Shown piece after piece: positions 18,862-30,313 of a stretch of 64,000 bases of DNA. Under the pieces are notes generated by a model. The model did no database searches. It had not been told where the DNA came from and saw nothing but the letters and a program-made list of their open reading frames with translations. The DNA is from Agroathelia rolfsii (Eukaryota; Basidiomycota; Agaricomycetes; Amylocorticiales; Amylocorticiaceae). Each line of letters begins with the position of its first letter. Position 1 is the stretch's first letter. Made by a program: the position numbers and the translations under genes. The DNA lies in the NCBI GenBank assembly GCA_018343915.1, contig JABRWF010000002.1, forward strand, positions 4,836,001 to 4,900,000, read 5' to 3'.

Positions 18862-21800
18862 ATGGGCGACAGAGCCGGCAGACTTACCAAAGTCTTCAAA
18901 GATACTATCGCGGGCAGGGCTCCCGTAAATCCCAAGAATGCCAACTTGTTCTTAGAGGCGGTGATCAAGCGAAACGACGCAGCAGGGTGTGTGAGTGAGC
19001 TGATTGCTAGCTCTGCCGGCTTGGAATCGCTGCATAGTGCACTGTGCAGTAAACTTGACGCTGCGTTCTTGAATGATCGTGCTACCGACGTGCTTGAGTA
19101 TTTCCAGCACCCCAATCTTAGTAATATTGGAGGAGGCACCGTCCTAGCTCAGGTAAGGACGATTCATGCTTTCTTCTGCCGTCCTAGTACAGTGCATTAT
19201 GCTCATATATGTGAATCCCACCAGGTCCTCTTGAAAATGGTGGACCCTCCCTATTTGTGGAATGCTCTACGAGATCAACTCTTGGCGCATAAACTGAAAG
19301 AGCGTGCCCACAAGTCCTTTGCATGGCTCATCCTCCAGCTTATCTCACTCCCAGGCGAAGAGGGCGTGCCTTATCGAGAAACAGCCAAGGACGCCAAAAT
19401 TCTCGAGATCCTCGCTTCATCTCCAAGCGCCGATGCGCGCAATCTCGCTGCAAAAATCAAGCATGTTGTTGCTGCCTTTGACACCGGCTTCCAGGCTGAC
19501 GATGATTACGCTCCTGGGGGCCGTCACGACAACGATTTCGTTGATTTCCGCCAGATCTCAATTTTACCCACAGCGGACGAGGTTATCTCATCCGAGAAGG
19601 CATTCCTACGCCCCGTATCGGTCATCGACGACCCTGAAAGCGAGCCATCCCGAGTAGGAATGTATCTCGATAACCAGTTCCGGTTACTCCGCGAGGACAT
19701 GATATACGACATGAGGGAGGAGCTTCAAATTGCGCTTGGAAAGAAGAAAGGCGTCCATCGCGGCCTGGTCATCGATGGTTTACGGCCGATCAATATCTTC
19801 CGCAGCTCCGAAGACAAAAGGGCGAATCTATGGGGTATCCAGATGGAGTGCTTGCACGACCTTTGGATATTCAAGAAGATCGACCCGAAAGACAAGAAGA
19901 AACGGAAGCAGCTCCTCCAGGATACCGCAACGAGAAAGTAGGTACACCAAAATACCCATTCGCATTTAGGTGTACTCACATTAATTGATTTAGGATATTA
20001 CGGCACCAGTCTTTGACATGCTTGATTGTCGATGGCGAGGTCGTGGCTTTCCCAACCATTCATCGTGACGAAGATCTGCTAGCTATGCCTCTTCCGAACA
20101 TCATACTCCAGCTAAATGGTGAAGCGAGCACTCGTCGCGCGCTTTTGCGCCTTAAGAGGGCGAAACAAATCAAGCTTTTACAAATCGATACAGCCATCTT
20201 TTCCTACGAGCCCGTCCTCAAGGCGCTTCAAGACATTCGAGATCTACCTCTGTCCGAAGAACTCCTCTTCTGGAAACCTGGTAAAGCAGTGGGACTTTTA
20301 TCTACGGTCGCCGATAACGTCGTGTCGGCGCTTCGATACGACCCCAATCAAGATCTTCAGCCGGTTATCAACACAGCTAAGAGTATCAAACTTGATGACT
20401 CGCAAGCGGAATCACTGCTTGCTGGGTTGACTCAACAAGTCTCCCTCATACAAGGACCGCCAGGTAAGGCGAGTGCGTCTGTCCATTTTACTGAATACTT
20501 ACCCTCGTTTTCTTCATCAGGAACGGGAAAATCTTTCATCGGCTCTCTTCTTGCACGAGTTATCCATGACTCAACATCTGCCACTATTCTTGTTGTCTGC
20601 TACACCAACCATGCGCTAGACCAGTTTCTCGAAGACCTGCTGGACATTGGCATCCCTCAAAATGCCCTTGTTCGTTTAGGAGGAAAATCCACTCCGCGGA
20701 CTGAACCCCTGTCTGTCTATCATCAAAAAATGACCTACAAGCTCGGTCGTTCGGACTGGACCCTCATCAACGATCTCAAGCAGAAGAGCGACGCGGAGTG
20801 GAGCAAGTTGGAGCTGCTGTATAGACAATATAGGTCGCGCTGGGGCGATCAAGATTTGATGACGCATCTCGAGTTTGAAGAGCCCGACTTTTACGACGCG
20901 TTCCAAGTCCCTGAGGCGGAGGATGGTGCGGTGCAGGTGGGAAGGAAGGGAAAGGCTGTTGGAAAGTTCTATCTCCTGAACCAATGGTGCCGAGGCTGGG
21001 ACGCTGGGACGTACAAGGATCATTCTCTGGTGGCTGACTCGGCCGACATTTGGGCTATGAACCCATCCGAGCGCCAGGCGAAGTTGGCGATCTGGGTTGA
21101 CGCCATCGTCAAGCAGCAGATCGAGGAGATGAGCGACATTGCAAAGAGGTATAACCGCATGCAGGTCCAGCTCGAGAGGAAGTATAATGAAAATATTGGC
21201 CACGTGCTGAAGAGCAAGCGCATTATTGGCTGTACGACGACAGCAGCTGCCAAGTATAGCGACGATATCCGCTCCGCATCTCCTGGCGTTCTTTTGGTTG
21301 AAGAAGCGGGTGAAATCTTGGAGAGCCATGTCATTACTGCTCTGGGCTCGAACACTTCGCAGATGATTCTTATCGGTGACCACCAGTTAGTTTTATTCAT
21401 TTTAATGAAAGTTTTCTCGGTGTACTGAGAATACATCTAGGCAGTTACGCCCGAAAGTGAACAACTATGAACTGACGGTAGAGAAGGATATGGGCTACGA
21501 TCTCAATCGCTCGCTATTCGAGCGCCTCGTTGTCAAGGGATACCCTCACAAGACCCTCTCTAGACAGCACCGCATGCGCCCTGACATTTCTGCACTCATC
21601 CGCCATCTCACCTACCCGGACTTAGTCGACGCACCAAGTACTCACGGTCGCGCCAATCTGCGCGGTGTGCAGGATAACATCGTCTTCATCAACCACGCAC
21701 ATCCCGAAGACGAGCAGGTCAAAACGCTGGAGGAAAGATTCGATCTAAGCGCGACGTCGTCGAAGCGCAATACGTTCGAGTCTCAGATGGTACTCAAGAT

Positions 21801-24800
21801 CGTGCGGTACCTTGCGCTCAATGGGTACGGGACGGATGAGATCGTGGTCCTGACGCCGTACTTGGGTCAACTTTCGAAGCTTCGCGAGATCCTAAAGAAT
21901 GAGAACGACATTGTCCTGAATGATTTGGATTCTTTTGACCTCGTTCGCGCTGGTCTGATGTCTGCTGACACTGCAAATCTCTCAAAAAAGAGATTGCGGC
22001 TTGCAACGATCGGTACGTGGGCTAATTAGAGTGTCGAACGGGAGATCTAATATAATCTACTTGCAGATAACTACCAAGGAGAGGAAAGCGACATTGTCAT
22101 CATCTCTCTCACGAGGAGTAACTCTCTCAACGATATCGGCTTTATGTTTTCCCCCGAACGAGTCAACGTGCTTCTTTCTCGCGCACGCAACGCGCTCATC
22201 ATGATCGGAAACGCGAAGACCTTCATGCACTCCAAGAGGGGTGGTGCTCTTTGGACAAAGTTCATGGAGTTTATCAAGAGCAAAGGTCATCTTTACGATG
22301 GCCTACCAACGCAGTGCGAGAGGCATCCAAAACGTAAATCGCTGCTCAAGAAGCCTGACGATTTCGATCTTGAGTGTCCCGAGGGTGGATGCACTGAGCC
22401 TTGGTATAGTTTAGCTTTCATGATTGTGGAGATTTTTGCTAAGTCGATCGGCTTCCTAGCGGAACAATGCTCAGCTGTGGATTTCACCAATGCGAATACA
22501 AGTGCCATCAGCTCTACGATCATTCCAAGATAAAATGCTCGGCGATCTGCTCAGACGTCTGTCCCAACGGTCACAAGCGTAAATGGAAGTGCTTCCGAGG
22601 CGCGCCATTGGCATGCAAAGAATGCGACAAGGAGGCAGAGGTAGCTGCAAAGAAGCAACAACAAGCGTACGACGAGCAGCAGAGGCTTGAGGCGGACAAG
22701 CGCGAGCACCAGCGTCGACTTGACGAGCTCCAGGCCGAGATAGATCAGAAAGCCGAGGAACTGAGACGTGCTCAGTTGGTGCAGGAGCGTTCTCAGGCTT
22801 TGGAGTTGAAGAAGAGGGACTTGGACAATCTCGTTGCTAGGATCGACAAATTGAAGAACCCGCCACCACCGCCAAAGCCCCAGTCATCCACATCCACGGA
22901 GGTAGATTCGAAGCGGAAATCTCGTTCAAAGGGCAAGTCTAAGGCAAAGGACGACGGTTCTACGCAAGCCCAACCTGCATCGACTTCTGAACCACAGCTG
23001 CCACGTCCCCCGAGTGTTGCGAGCACTCTATCTTCTGGGGAGACAGATCTACCATCCGTATCTCATAGTCGTGTTTCGACTCTAGTACAACAATCATCAA
23101 AAGACAAATCGGATACAGAGTCGGATGATCGTAAAAGTATATCGGATACAGACAGCGAGGCTTCAGATGACGACAGCTCTTCGCTTTCATACCAATCTGA
23201 CAGTGCCAACACCGGACCTCCTGCTGCGGGAGATATCATTCCACCTCTGAAACCGTCAAAAGCGGCAGCAGAATGGCAGCGCCAAAAGGATGTTGATGGT
23301 GCATCCGATCCCTCTATCGACAAGGTCATGGGCATGATCGGACTTGAAGACGTGAAGGAGCAGATCCTTGCCATCAAAGCCAAGATCGAGACGAGCAAGC
23401 GACAGGGCGTCTCGATGAAGAAGGATCGCTTTAATGCAGTTTTCCTCGGTAATCCTGGCACAGGTACGTCTTTTCTCCGAGCACAATTCGATAACCAATG
23501 CCTGAAAGATATACTCAGGAAAAACCACAATCGCCCGCTTGTATTCATCATTCCTCATCGCTTTCGATGTTCTTCCTGGTAACGCCTTTGTCGAAACAAC
23601 TGGATCACTATTGGCGAATGGTGGTATATCGGGGGCAGAAAACCATCTCAAGAGTATCAAGGCTGCTGGTGGTGGCGCCATGTTAATCGACGAGGCCTAT
23701 CAACTGACAAGCCCTCACAATCATGGCGGCAAGTCCGTCTTGGACTACCTCCTCGCGGAGATGGAAAACAATGTTGGGACGATCATCTTCATTCTAGCAG
23801 GCTATAACAAGGAGATGGAATCGTTTTTCCAGCACAACCCGGGTCTGACGAGCAGAGTGCCGTACAAACTCCAGTTTCAAGACTACGACGACGCCGAACT
23901 ACTTGCGATACTTGAGAAGCGCGTCAACGAGCATTACTCGGAACGCGCAGCCTTGCAGGACGGCATGCATGGATTGTTCGCGCGTATAGCCGTCAAACGT
24001 GTTGGTCGTGGCCGGGGCAGCCCTGGATTTGGCAACGCTCGTGCACTCGAAAATGCCTTTTCTAAGATACGGGAGCGGCAGGGGGTACGTCTGGCAGATG
24101 CTCGCAGGAAAGGGCAGATGCCAGATGATTTTATGCTTTTGCGAGAAGACCTTATCGGACCCGATCCTTCGTCTGCGATCCTGGAAAGTAAGGCGTGGGA
24201 GAAGCTGCAGGAGCTTACCGGCCTGGATTCGGTCAAAGATTCAGTTCGTAATATCATCGACATGATCCGTCTCAACTTCAAAAGGGAGTTACAAGAGAAA
24301 AAGTTAGCCCAGGTGTCCCTTAACCGTGTTTTCTTTGGTATGAGCTCGTCTTTATCCAGCTCAGTGCTTCCGGCTAATGAAAATTAAACAGGGAATCCAG
24401 GAACTGGAAAGACGACAGTAGCGAAGCTCTACGGTCAAATCTTGGTCGATCTTGGTCTTTTGAGTAATGGAGAGGGTAAATATTCGGCACATCATTCATA
24501 TTCCAATTACTGAATTTTCATCGCATAGTCGTCGTCAAGAATCCGGCTGATTTCATTGGCGCCCATCTCGGAGAATCAGAAGAAAAGACGAAAGCAATCT
24601 TGGCAACCACAGTCGGCAAGGTTCTAGTTATCGACGAGGTAAATAATGACATTTCAGTGCCTGTGTTAACCGAAATTGACGTTGTACCAGGCCTATATGC
24701 TTTACAAAGGCGGAGGAGGTGACTCGATATCTCATACCGACATATTCCGGACAGCCGTCATCGACACTCTCGTTGCCGAAGTCCAAAGCACTCCTGGCGA

Positions 24801-26780
24801 GGACAGATGCGTGCTCCTGTTGGGATATAGGCCACAGATGCTCGAGATGTTCCAGGTACGCTAGAACCGCACTTACCCTGACTATTTGTTAACATTTCGT
24901 TACATCAGAACGTTAATCCGGGATTGAGTCGACGCTTTGCTATTGAGGACGCATTCACCTTCGAAGACTTCACTCGCGATCAACTTGGGCAGATAATCGA
25001 CTATAAGCTCAAGATACAAGATCTGGGCGCAACTCCTGACGCCAAAAAAGTGGCTCTCGATGTTCTCGATCGGTTGCGTAACCGCCCCAACTTTGGTAAC
25101 GCGGGCGAGGTCGAAAACCTCATTAGTAAGGCCAAAGGTCGATTCCAGGCTCGGCAGGCGACTGTTCCTCCAATGCGTCGTGCGATCGACATCGTTTTTG
25201 AGCCAGCGGATTTCGATCCAGATTTTGACCGCCAGACGCGTGCAGCAGATAATCTCAAGGCGCTTTTTGCAGACGTGGTGGGATGCGATGCCATCATTGA
25301 AAAGCTAGCTGGATACCAGAAAATTGCTTCTAACCTCAAAAAACGGGGTCAAGACCCTAGGCCGGAGATACCGATGAATTTCGTGTTCAAGGGACCTCCT
25401 GGTGAGCTTGCTTGCGCCTTTCTTTTATCAGGATCCAAATGTTGACATGAATGTGATATCTTAGGAACTGGTAAAACTACGACCGCCAGAAAGATGGGTC
25501 AGGTCTTTTGTGACATGGGTTTCTTAGCGTCGAATGAGGTTATCGAATGCTCCGCAACCGATCTTGTTGGCTCATATGTTGGACACACTGGCCCCAAGAC
25601 AAGAAAGCTCTTTGAGAAGGCTCTTGGGAAGGTTCTTTTTGTCGACGAGGCATACAGATTAGCGCAAGGTCACTTCGCACAGGAAGCAATTGACGAAATC
25701 GTTGGCCTGTTGACTCATGAAGACTTCCGGTATAAGCAAATTGTAATCCTTGCTGGCTACGATCAAGACATCAACAAACTAATGGCCGTAAACGCTGGTT
25801 TGAGTAGTCGCTTCCCCGAGGAGATTATATTCAAGAATCTGACGCCATCAGAATGCCTCGACGTGCTACAGAGACAGCTCATGAATAAGCGCATAAAGCT
25901 TGGCGACTTGGGTAATGGCTCTTCCCCGACGCACAAGGAGGTTCTCAGGCTCTTTGAACGCCTCGTCCAAGTGCCCTCTTGGGGGAATGCGCGCGATGTG
26001 GAGACACTGGCAAAGAAGATCTCGGGCGAGGTGTATAAATTTGCGTCAGATGACGGTCTTCTGGTTCTTGACTGCCCCAAAACCGTCAACATTATCAAGA
26101 GTATGCTGATTGAGAAACAAGAACGCACCTCAAATATCCCGGGTAGCACGCATGCCTTGCTTGATCCCTTCCCGCAGGCAGATTTGACCGGTTCCTCGTC
26201 GCCGCCTCCATCTGCTAACACAAATACATCCACTTCTGCATTGAGCAAAGGAAAGTCGAAGGAAGGTGACAAGAAGGAATTGTCTTCAGATGACCTGGAG
26301 CAAAACCCCCTCGATGATCAAGATGGAAGAGATTCAGGTGTTTCGGACGAGATCTGGTGGCAACTGCAGGTTGATATCAAGGCCGTCGAGGAAGCAGAGA
26401 AAGTTTTCCAAAAAGAGATGGAGAAAAAGAAGAAGGATCTTTTCAAGGCAGAGCAGCGTGAGAAAGACGCGGAGAAGAAAGAGAAGTCGCTGATTGGGAC
26501 AAGGGTCAACGATGATGCAGAGCTACAGGCACTAAAAAAGAAGCAAGAGGAGGTCAGACTCAAGCGTGTTAAAGCCCAGCGCGAACGTGAACGCATCGCT
26601 ACCGAGCTCGAGAAGAAGCGAAAAGAGGAGGAGGAGCGGAAGAAAAAGGAGGCACTTGCACAGAAGAAATGTCGTGAGATGGGTGTTTGCCCTATGGGAT
26701 TCAAATGGATAAAGCAATCCGGAGGGTATCGCTGTGCTGGAGGCTCACATTTTATCAGCGACGCACAACTAGGGATATAA
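18862..26780 (+). CDS. Giant helicase / NF-X1 zinc finger / triple CbxX AAA+ ATPase (2412 aa)
   Basis: I join 13 exons: 18862-19152, 19225-19937, 19994-20463, 20521-21385, 21441-22012, 22067-22403, 22460-23463, 23519-24337, 24392-24475, 24529-24638, 24691-24855, 24909-25401, 25465-26780. The sum is 7239 nt, a multiple of three with no internal stop. Domains: N-terminal region (1-480); ZNFX1/Upf1-like SF1 helicase (about 480-1080) with GPPGTGKS split by an intron, [41 protein letters not shown] and [15 protein letters not shown]1-like Cys/His segment (about 1083-1130); charged coiled coil and Ser-rich linker; three CbxX/CfqX AAA+ modules with Walker A near 1417, 1691 and 1974 ([27 protein letters not shown]) and IDEAY Walker B boxes; Lys/Glu coiled coil; tail with VCPMGFKW and [14 protein letters not shown]1 homologues act in small-RNA and antiviral pathways; a similar role here is inference. 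The start is ATG 18862; the frame is open a little upstream without an ATG. Confidence 0.9.
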
Positions 26781-27958
26781 TGCAGGAGATAAATCTATGC
26801 TCGACGTGTTCTGAATTTGAGGGGGGGTGTAGCAAACCAAGGGTTTGTTTGATTGACGTGTTCAAGTTTACAGTATATACGGCTGGTTGTCTTTCATTCA
26901 AACTGGATTATTAGAGGTATGCCTTTGTTCATTTGTGAATTGAGAAAATTGTGAACGCTGTATACGATTGGCTCGACGAAGACACGTACAATTGGGCTCA
27001 CCTGCTTGTTGGGCGGTATTTTGCTTGCTCTCTTCGTTCTCACTCCAGTTTAGCTGTTCTCCATCCCCAGGGATTTTCTTATTTCCACTTCTGCTAAATC
27101 CTTACTGAACTATTTTCGCAAAGTTGTCGTAGATCATGCCTCAAGGGGGGGATCTATGCACACCGATGCTTATTCACTCGTAGGACGGTGGATAACTGAG
27201 GTAGACACAAAGCGAGGATATACACGCTCGCATAATGACGCGAAGCTCAGCCACTTTGTTGTGGCTTCAACATCATGTGTTGAGAGTCCGGTATAATTCT
27301 GAGCCGCAGTGGAAGATCGTATAGTGATCACACCCATCATTCACCCACCAGTAGGCTATCAGGGCTATCCAAACATCAGAACTGTTACCTACCCATCATG
27401 ATGCATAATGTCCAAAGTCATTCTTTGACACTTGACATGCTTGATGCGCTCAAGTTGACGCTCCCCATTCGAGCACAAAGAACATGCTGCATCCCACCGA
27501 GGCACCTTGACTGAAGATCCGTAGCTTTGGAGCCAGTATCTATGAGCAAGCTACCTATTGCGACTGTAGTACTAATGCCACGTTCAGGTATTACTAATAT
27601 ATGTTTCGTCGCTCAGAGCAAATATTCTCGCTATTACATTATCAGACCGTCAATGTCACCGAAGCGAGCAACAACTCTGAGTTTATATTTGGATATGATA
27701 AGGACAAAAATCAATACCCGGACGCCCGTGACCTGACTCCAACACCATCATGACACGAGTAGGAACAATACGGACATGGCTTTCACTCAGATTACATGTT
27801 GTATGACAGGTACAAACAATCACGTAGACTCGGGTACCTTAAATTCTTCCCTCTGGACGTGATGTTGATACTATTGTAAGTTCACGGTTTCTACATGTCA
27901 TTAGAGTGCTCAATTATAGAGAAGGTATATCACTCAGGAATACCAGCAACTTGAACAG
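26781..27958. other. Intergenic
   Basis: No gene supported. It contains the 3' region of the large ATPase gene and upstream DNA of the small secreted-protein gene. Short open frames such as 27527-27736 have no domain or splice support. Confidence 0.5.
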
Positions 27959-27967
27959 TATAAAAGG
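27959..27967 (+). promoter_or_regulatory. TATA box of the small secreted-protein gene
   Basis: TATAAAAGG lies 63 bp before the ATG at 28031. A pyrimidine- and CA-rich leader (CATCATCTACTCATTGACAC) follows, typical of well-expressed fungal genes. Confidence 0.6.
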
Positions 27968-28030
27968 CATCAGCCCAAAACTACAATACTACATCATCTA
28001 CTCATTGACACTCATCACTTGGTCTCCACA

Positions 28031-28243
28031 ATGAAGATAACATACTTTGCCTTTCTCTCATTAAACGTCTTCCTTTCTATCCACGCTGTATCATCCAATC
28101 CGGTTCCTAATGACGTAGGCGAACATACCTTAATTGTAATTGGGATAAGTAATCTACAACTTCGCTTCTCTTAGATTTCCGGAAGTTTCTCTGTCGGAGA
28201 CTCGAATAATGCACTTGCAGGGGCGAATTATATCAATGAATGA
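28031..28243 (+). CDS. Small secreted protein, putative (57 aa)
   Basis: Two exons (28031-28135, 28175-28243) with a 39-bp GTAATT...TTAG intron give 57 residues. The N-terminus is a clear signal peptide (MKITYFAFLSLNVFLSIHAV, cleavage likely near residue 20-23), followed by a short polar chain (SNPVPNDVGEH ... SGSFSVGDSNNAL). There are no cysteines in the mature part. A TATA box lies at a sensible distance. The short length and lack of a match known to me mean it could also be the 5' end of a broken, once longer gene, since open text continues past the stop in other frames. If real it would be exported. Confidence 0.45.
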
Positions 28244-30313
28244 TTCTAGAATCCAAGCCTCGGGAATATTTTTCGGAGAAAGGTTCAAATTCAAGACTCA
28301 TAGTCATTCGGTGCATTCATCAACTAAATATTGGGCATGCAGATCGCAATCGAGCCATTCCAAGCTACCTTATAAAGCCCTCTATTATAATCAGTAGGCA
28401 ATACATGGGAGCTCTTGAGGGAAGGACAAATAAGTAATAGTAGTGACATATTGCATAGTGCTTATCGCAACGGTGAATTTAACTATGGGGCGAATATAAG
28501 AATACAAGTCCGCTGGGGCAGTCCCAAAGTTTGACTCGGATAATCTAACTCCGAACCCCTATGCGTTGGGAGGAGGACTAACATTGATTCACAAGGTTGC
28601 TGGTTTGGGATCTCGATCGAAGCTGGCTTGACCGAATTATTGAAGTCGGACGAACATGGAAGATAAAACGCTCAGGCGCCTGAATACTATACAACCTATG
28701 CTTCTCAAATTAGCAAACTCTACTTCCTGAATCTAAATCGTAATATATCTTTCACATACTCTGGAACACTCCTATACCTGAGATGATAAAATAAACTCTT
28801 TTCTTGCTCTTCTCGTCTTCCCACATAACGCACACACACACACATCAGAGCTTACATTCTACTTGTCGATCACAATGTTCTTAAGAATCTTTACTTCTTG
28901 CGCTAGCTCCGTTTCTGAGCTCAAGACGTGACTGAGTGTGAGATTAGTGTTTTATTTTTATCAAAAGGGGTTCCGACAGAGATCCTCGGTTGAGTGCGAA
29001 ATCTACCAGGATACAGCAATGATCTCTGGTTGCGATTATACTATGCGCCGCCGGGTAGCCTTCCATAAGTGGACCTTGTGATGTTAGATCAAATAGCGTC
29101 CACAACTGCAGTCATTAATGCTATAACCACAGAGGTATAGATCATTTCAGAAGAATGATGGGATTTAATGCTTCCCCTTGGGTGAAAAAAAAACTATGGA
29201 CATAATGCTGTTCCTTGAAGCTGGCCAAGTTCACAATATTTTTAGTTTAATCATTCAATAAAGCGGCGAAGCATTGCAAAGAGAAGCACTGCTGATATGG
29301 CCCATAGCTATTCAAGCGCTAATGCTTGAGTGCGTTCATCGTGATGGCGGGTGTAACGGATTGAAATCCTTTGGAGTGAGGCTGACAGGCTTGGTGATAT
29401 GACGCCCGCCATGTCGCGTTCAATATTTCTTATTTGTTTCATTTCTTGGTATTAGCTTACGACAGGTTTCTATTTCACAAGGAATATGTTTACATTCTTT
29501 AGTTGATTTTCTTACATTTTTATGCTGGTGATAAGTGTAAATACGGACCATGTATGTAGTCGAGTGGGACAGGCAATCGACACTTTATACAAGTTCTCTC
29601 TCTCTTTTGTGACTTGTCTCTAGTGACGTCCCCAGTTGGAGTGGCGGTGGCGCAAATACCGCCATGTCCGGAAGCAGTGGTTCCTGGTTCAGTCACAGTG
29701 TTGACTCGGATGTCCACTCATCGGCAAGACTTCAAGTTGTTAGTAAGCCTCCGAGTTGGCAACATACTTGGAAGAACCGAAGACCTCCATCTTATAGACC
29801 CGATCGCCGCCAATGATATTGATCTAGCTCAATAACTTTTAAGTATGCTGCTATGGACTAGCAAAGGTTCTGCCTGGGCGTCTATTATTATGCCTCGCAC
29901 AGCTTTGATCTGCGCGGCCCTTCTTTTGGAAAAATTCGTGTTCATGACCCCATGGGCCGTATCCCACAGAGCACATTACGGTCCACAGTGTCCACCTCTT
30001 CTTTTCTTTTCTTTAAATCGCCAGCTTTTTTTTTTTTGACTTGTGTTTCATTTCAACTTTTCGGGAGAATTATGAAAAATCTGCTGTCACTACTTTTCCA
30101 GCAAGCGGTAATCGACATGAAGAGGTAAGATATTTGGTCATATATAGCTTTCTGATGCCTAAATGGGCGAAATAAAGCTCATGCTTCGGTCCAAATAGAG
30201 CTTTTAACTCGTCGGCAGATTGATAAAGCATGGTAATCGAGCACTAACCCACTGCCATCTTGTCTTATACCTTGCCCCTCAACACCAGGCTTTGCTGCTA
30301 CCAATCTACCAGC
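28244..30313. other. Intergenic
   Basis: No gene supported. There is a (CA)n run near 28829-28842. The region ends with the promoter side of the decayed ATPase paralogue. A minus frame at 29520-29717 (Cys- and Arg-containing) has no recognisable family. Confidence 0.5.

Noticed and set aside
20676..21383. Long minus-strand frame (235 codons)
   Set aside because: It is antisense to the helicase exon, whose motifs are unmistakable; composition follows the opposite strand.
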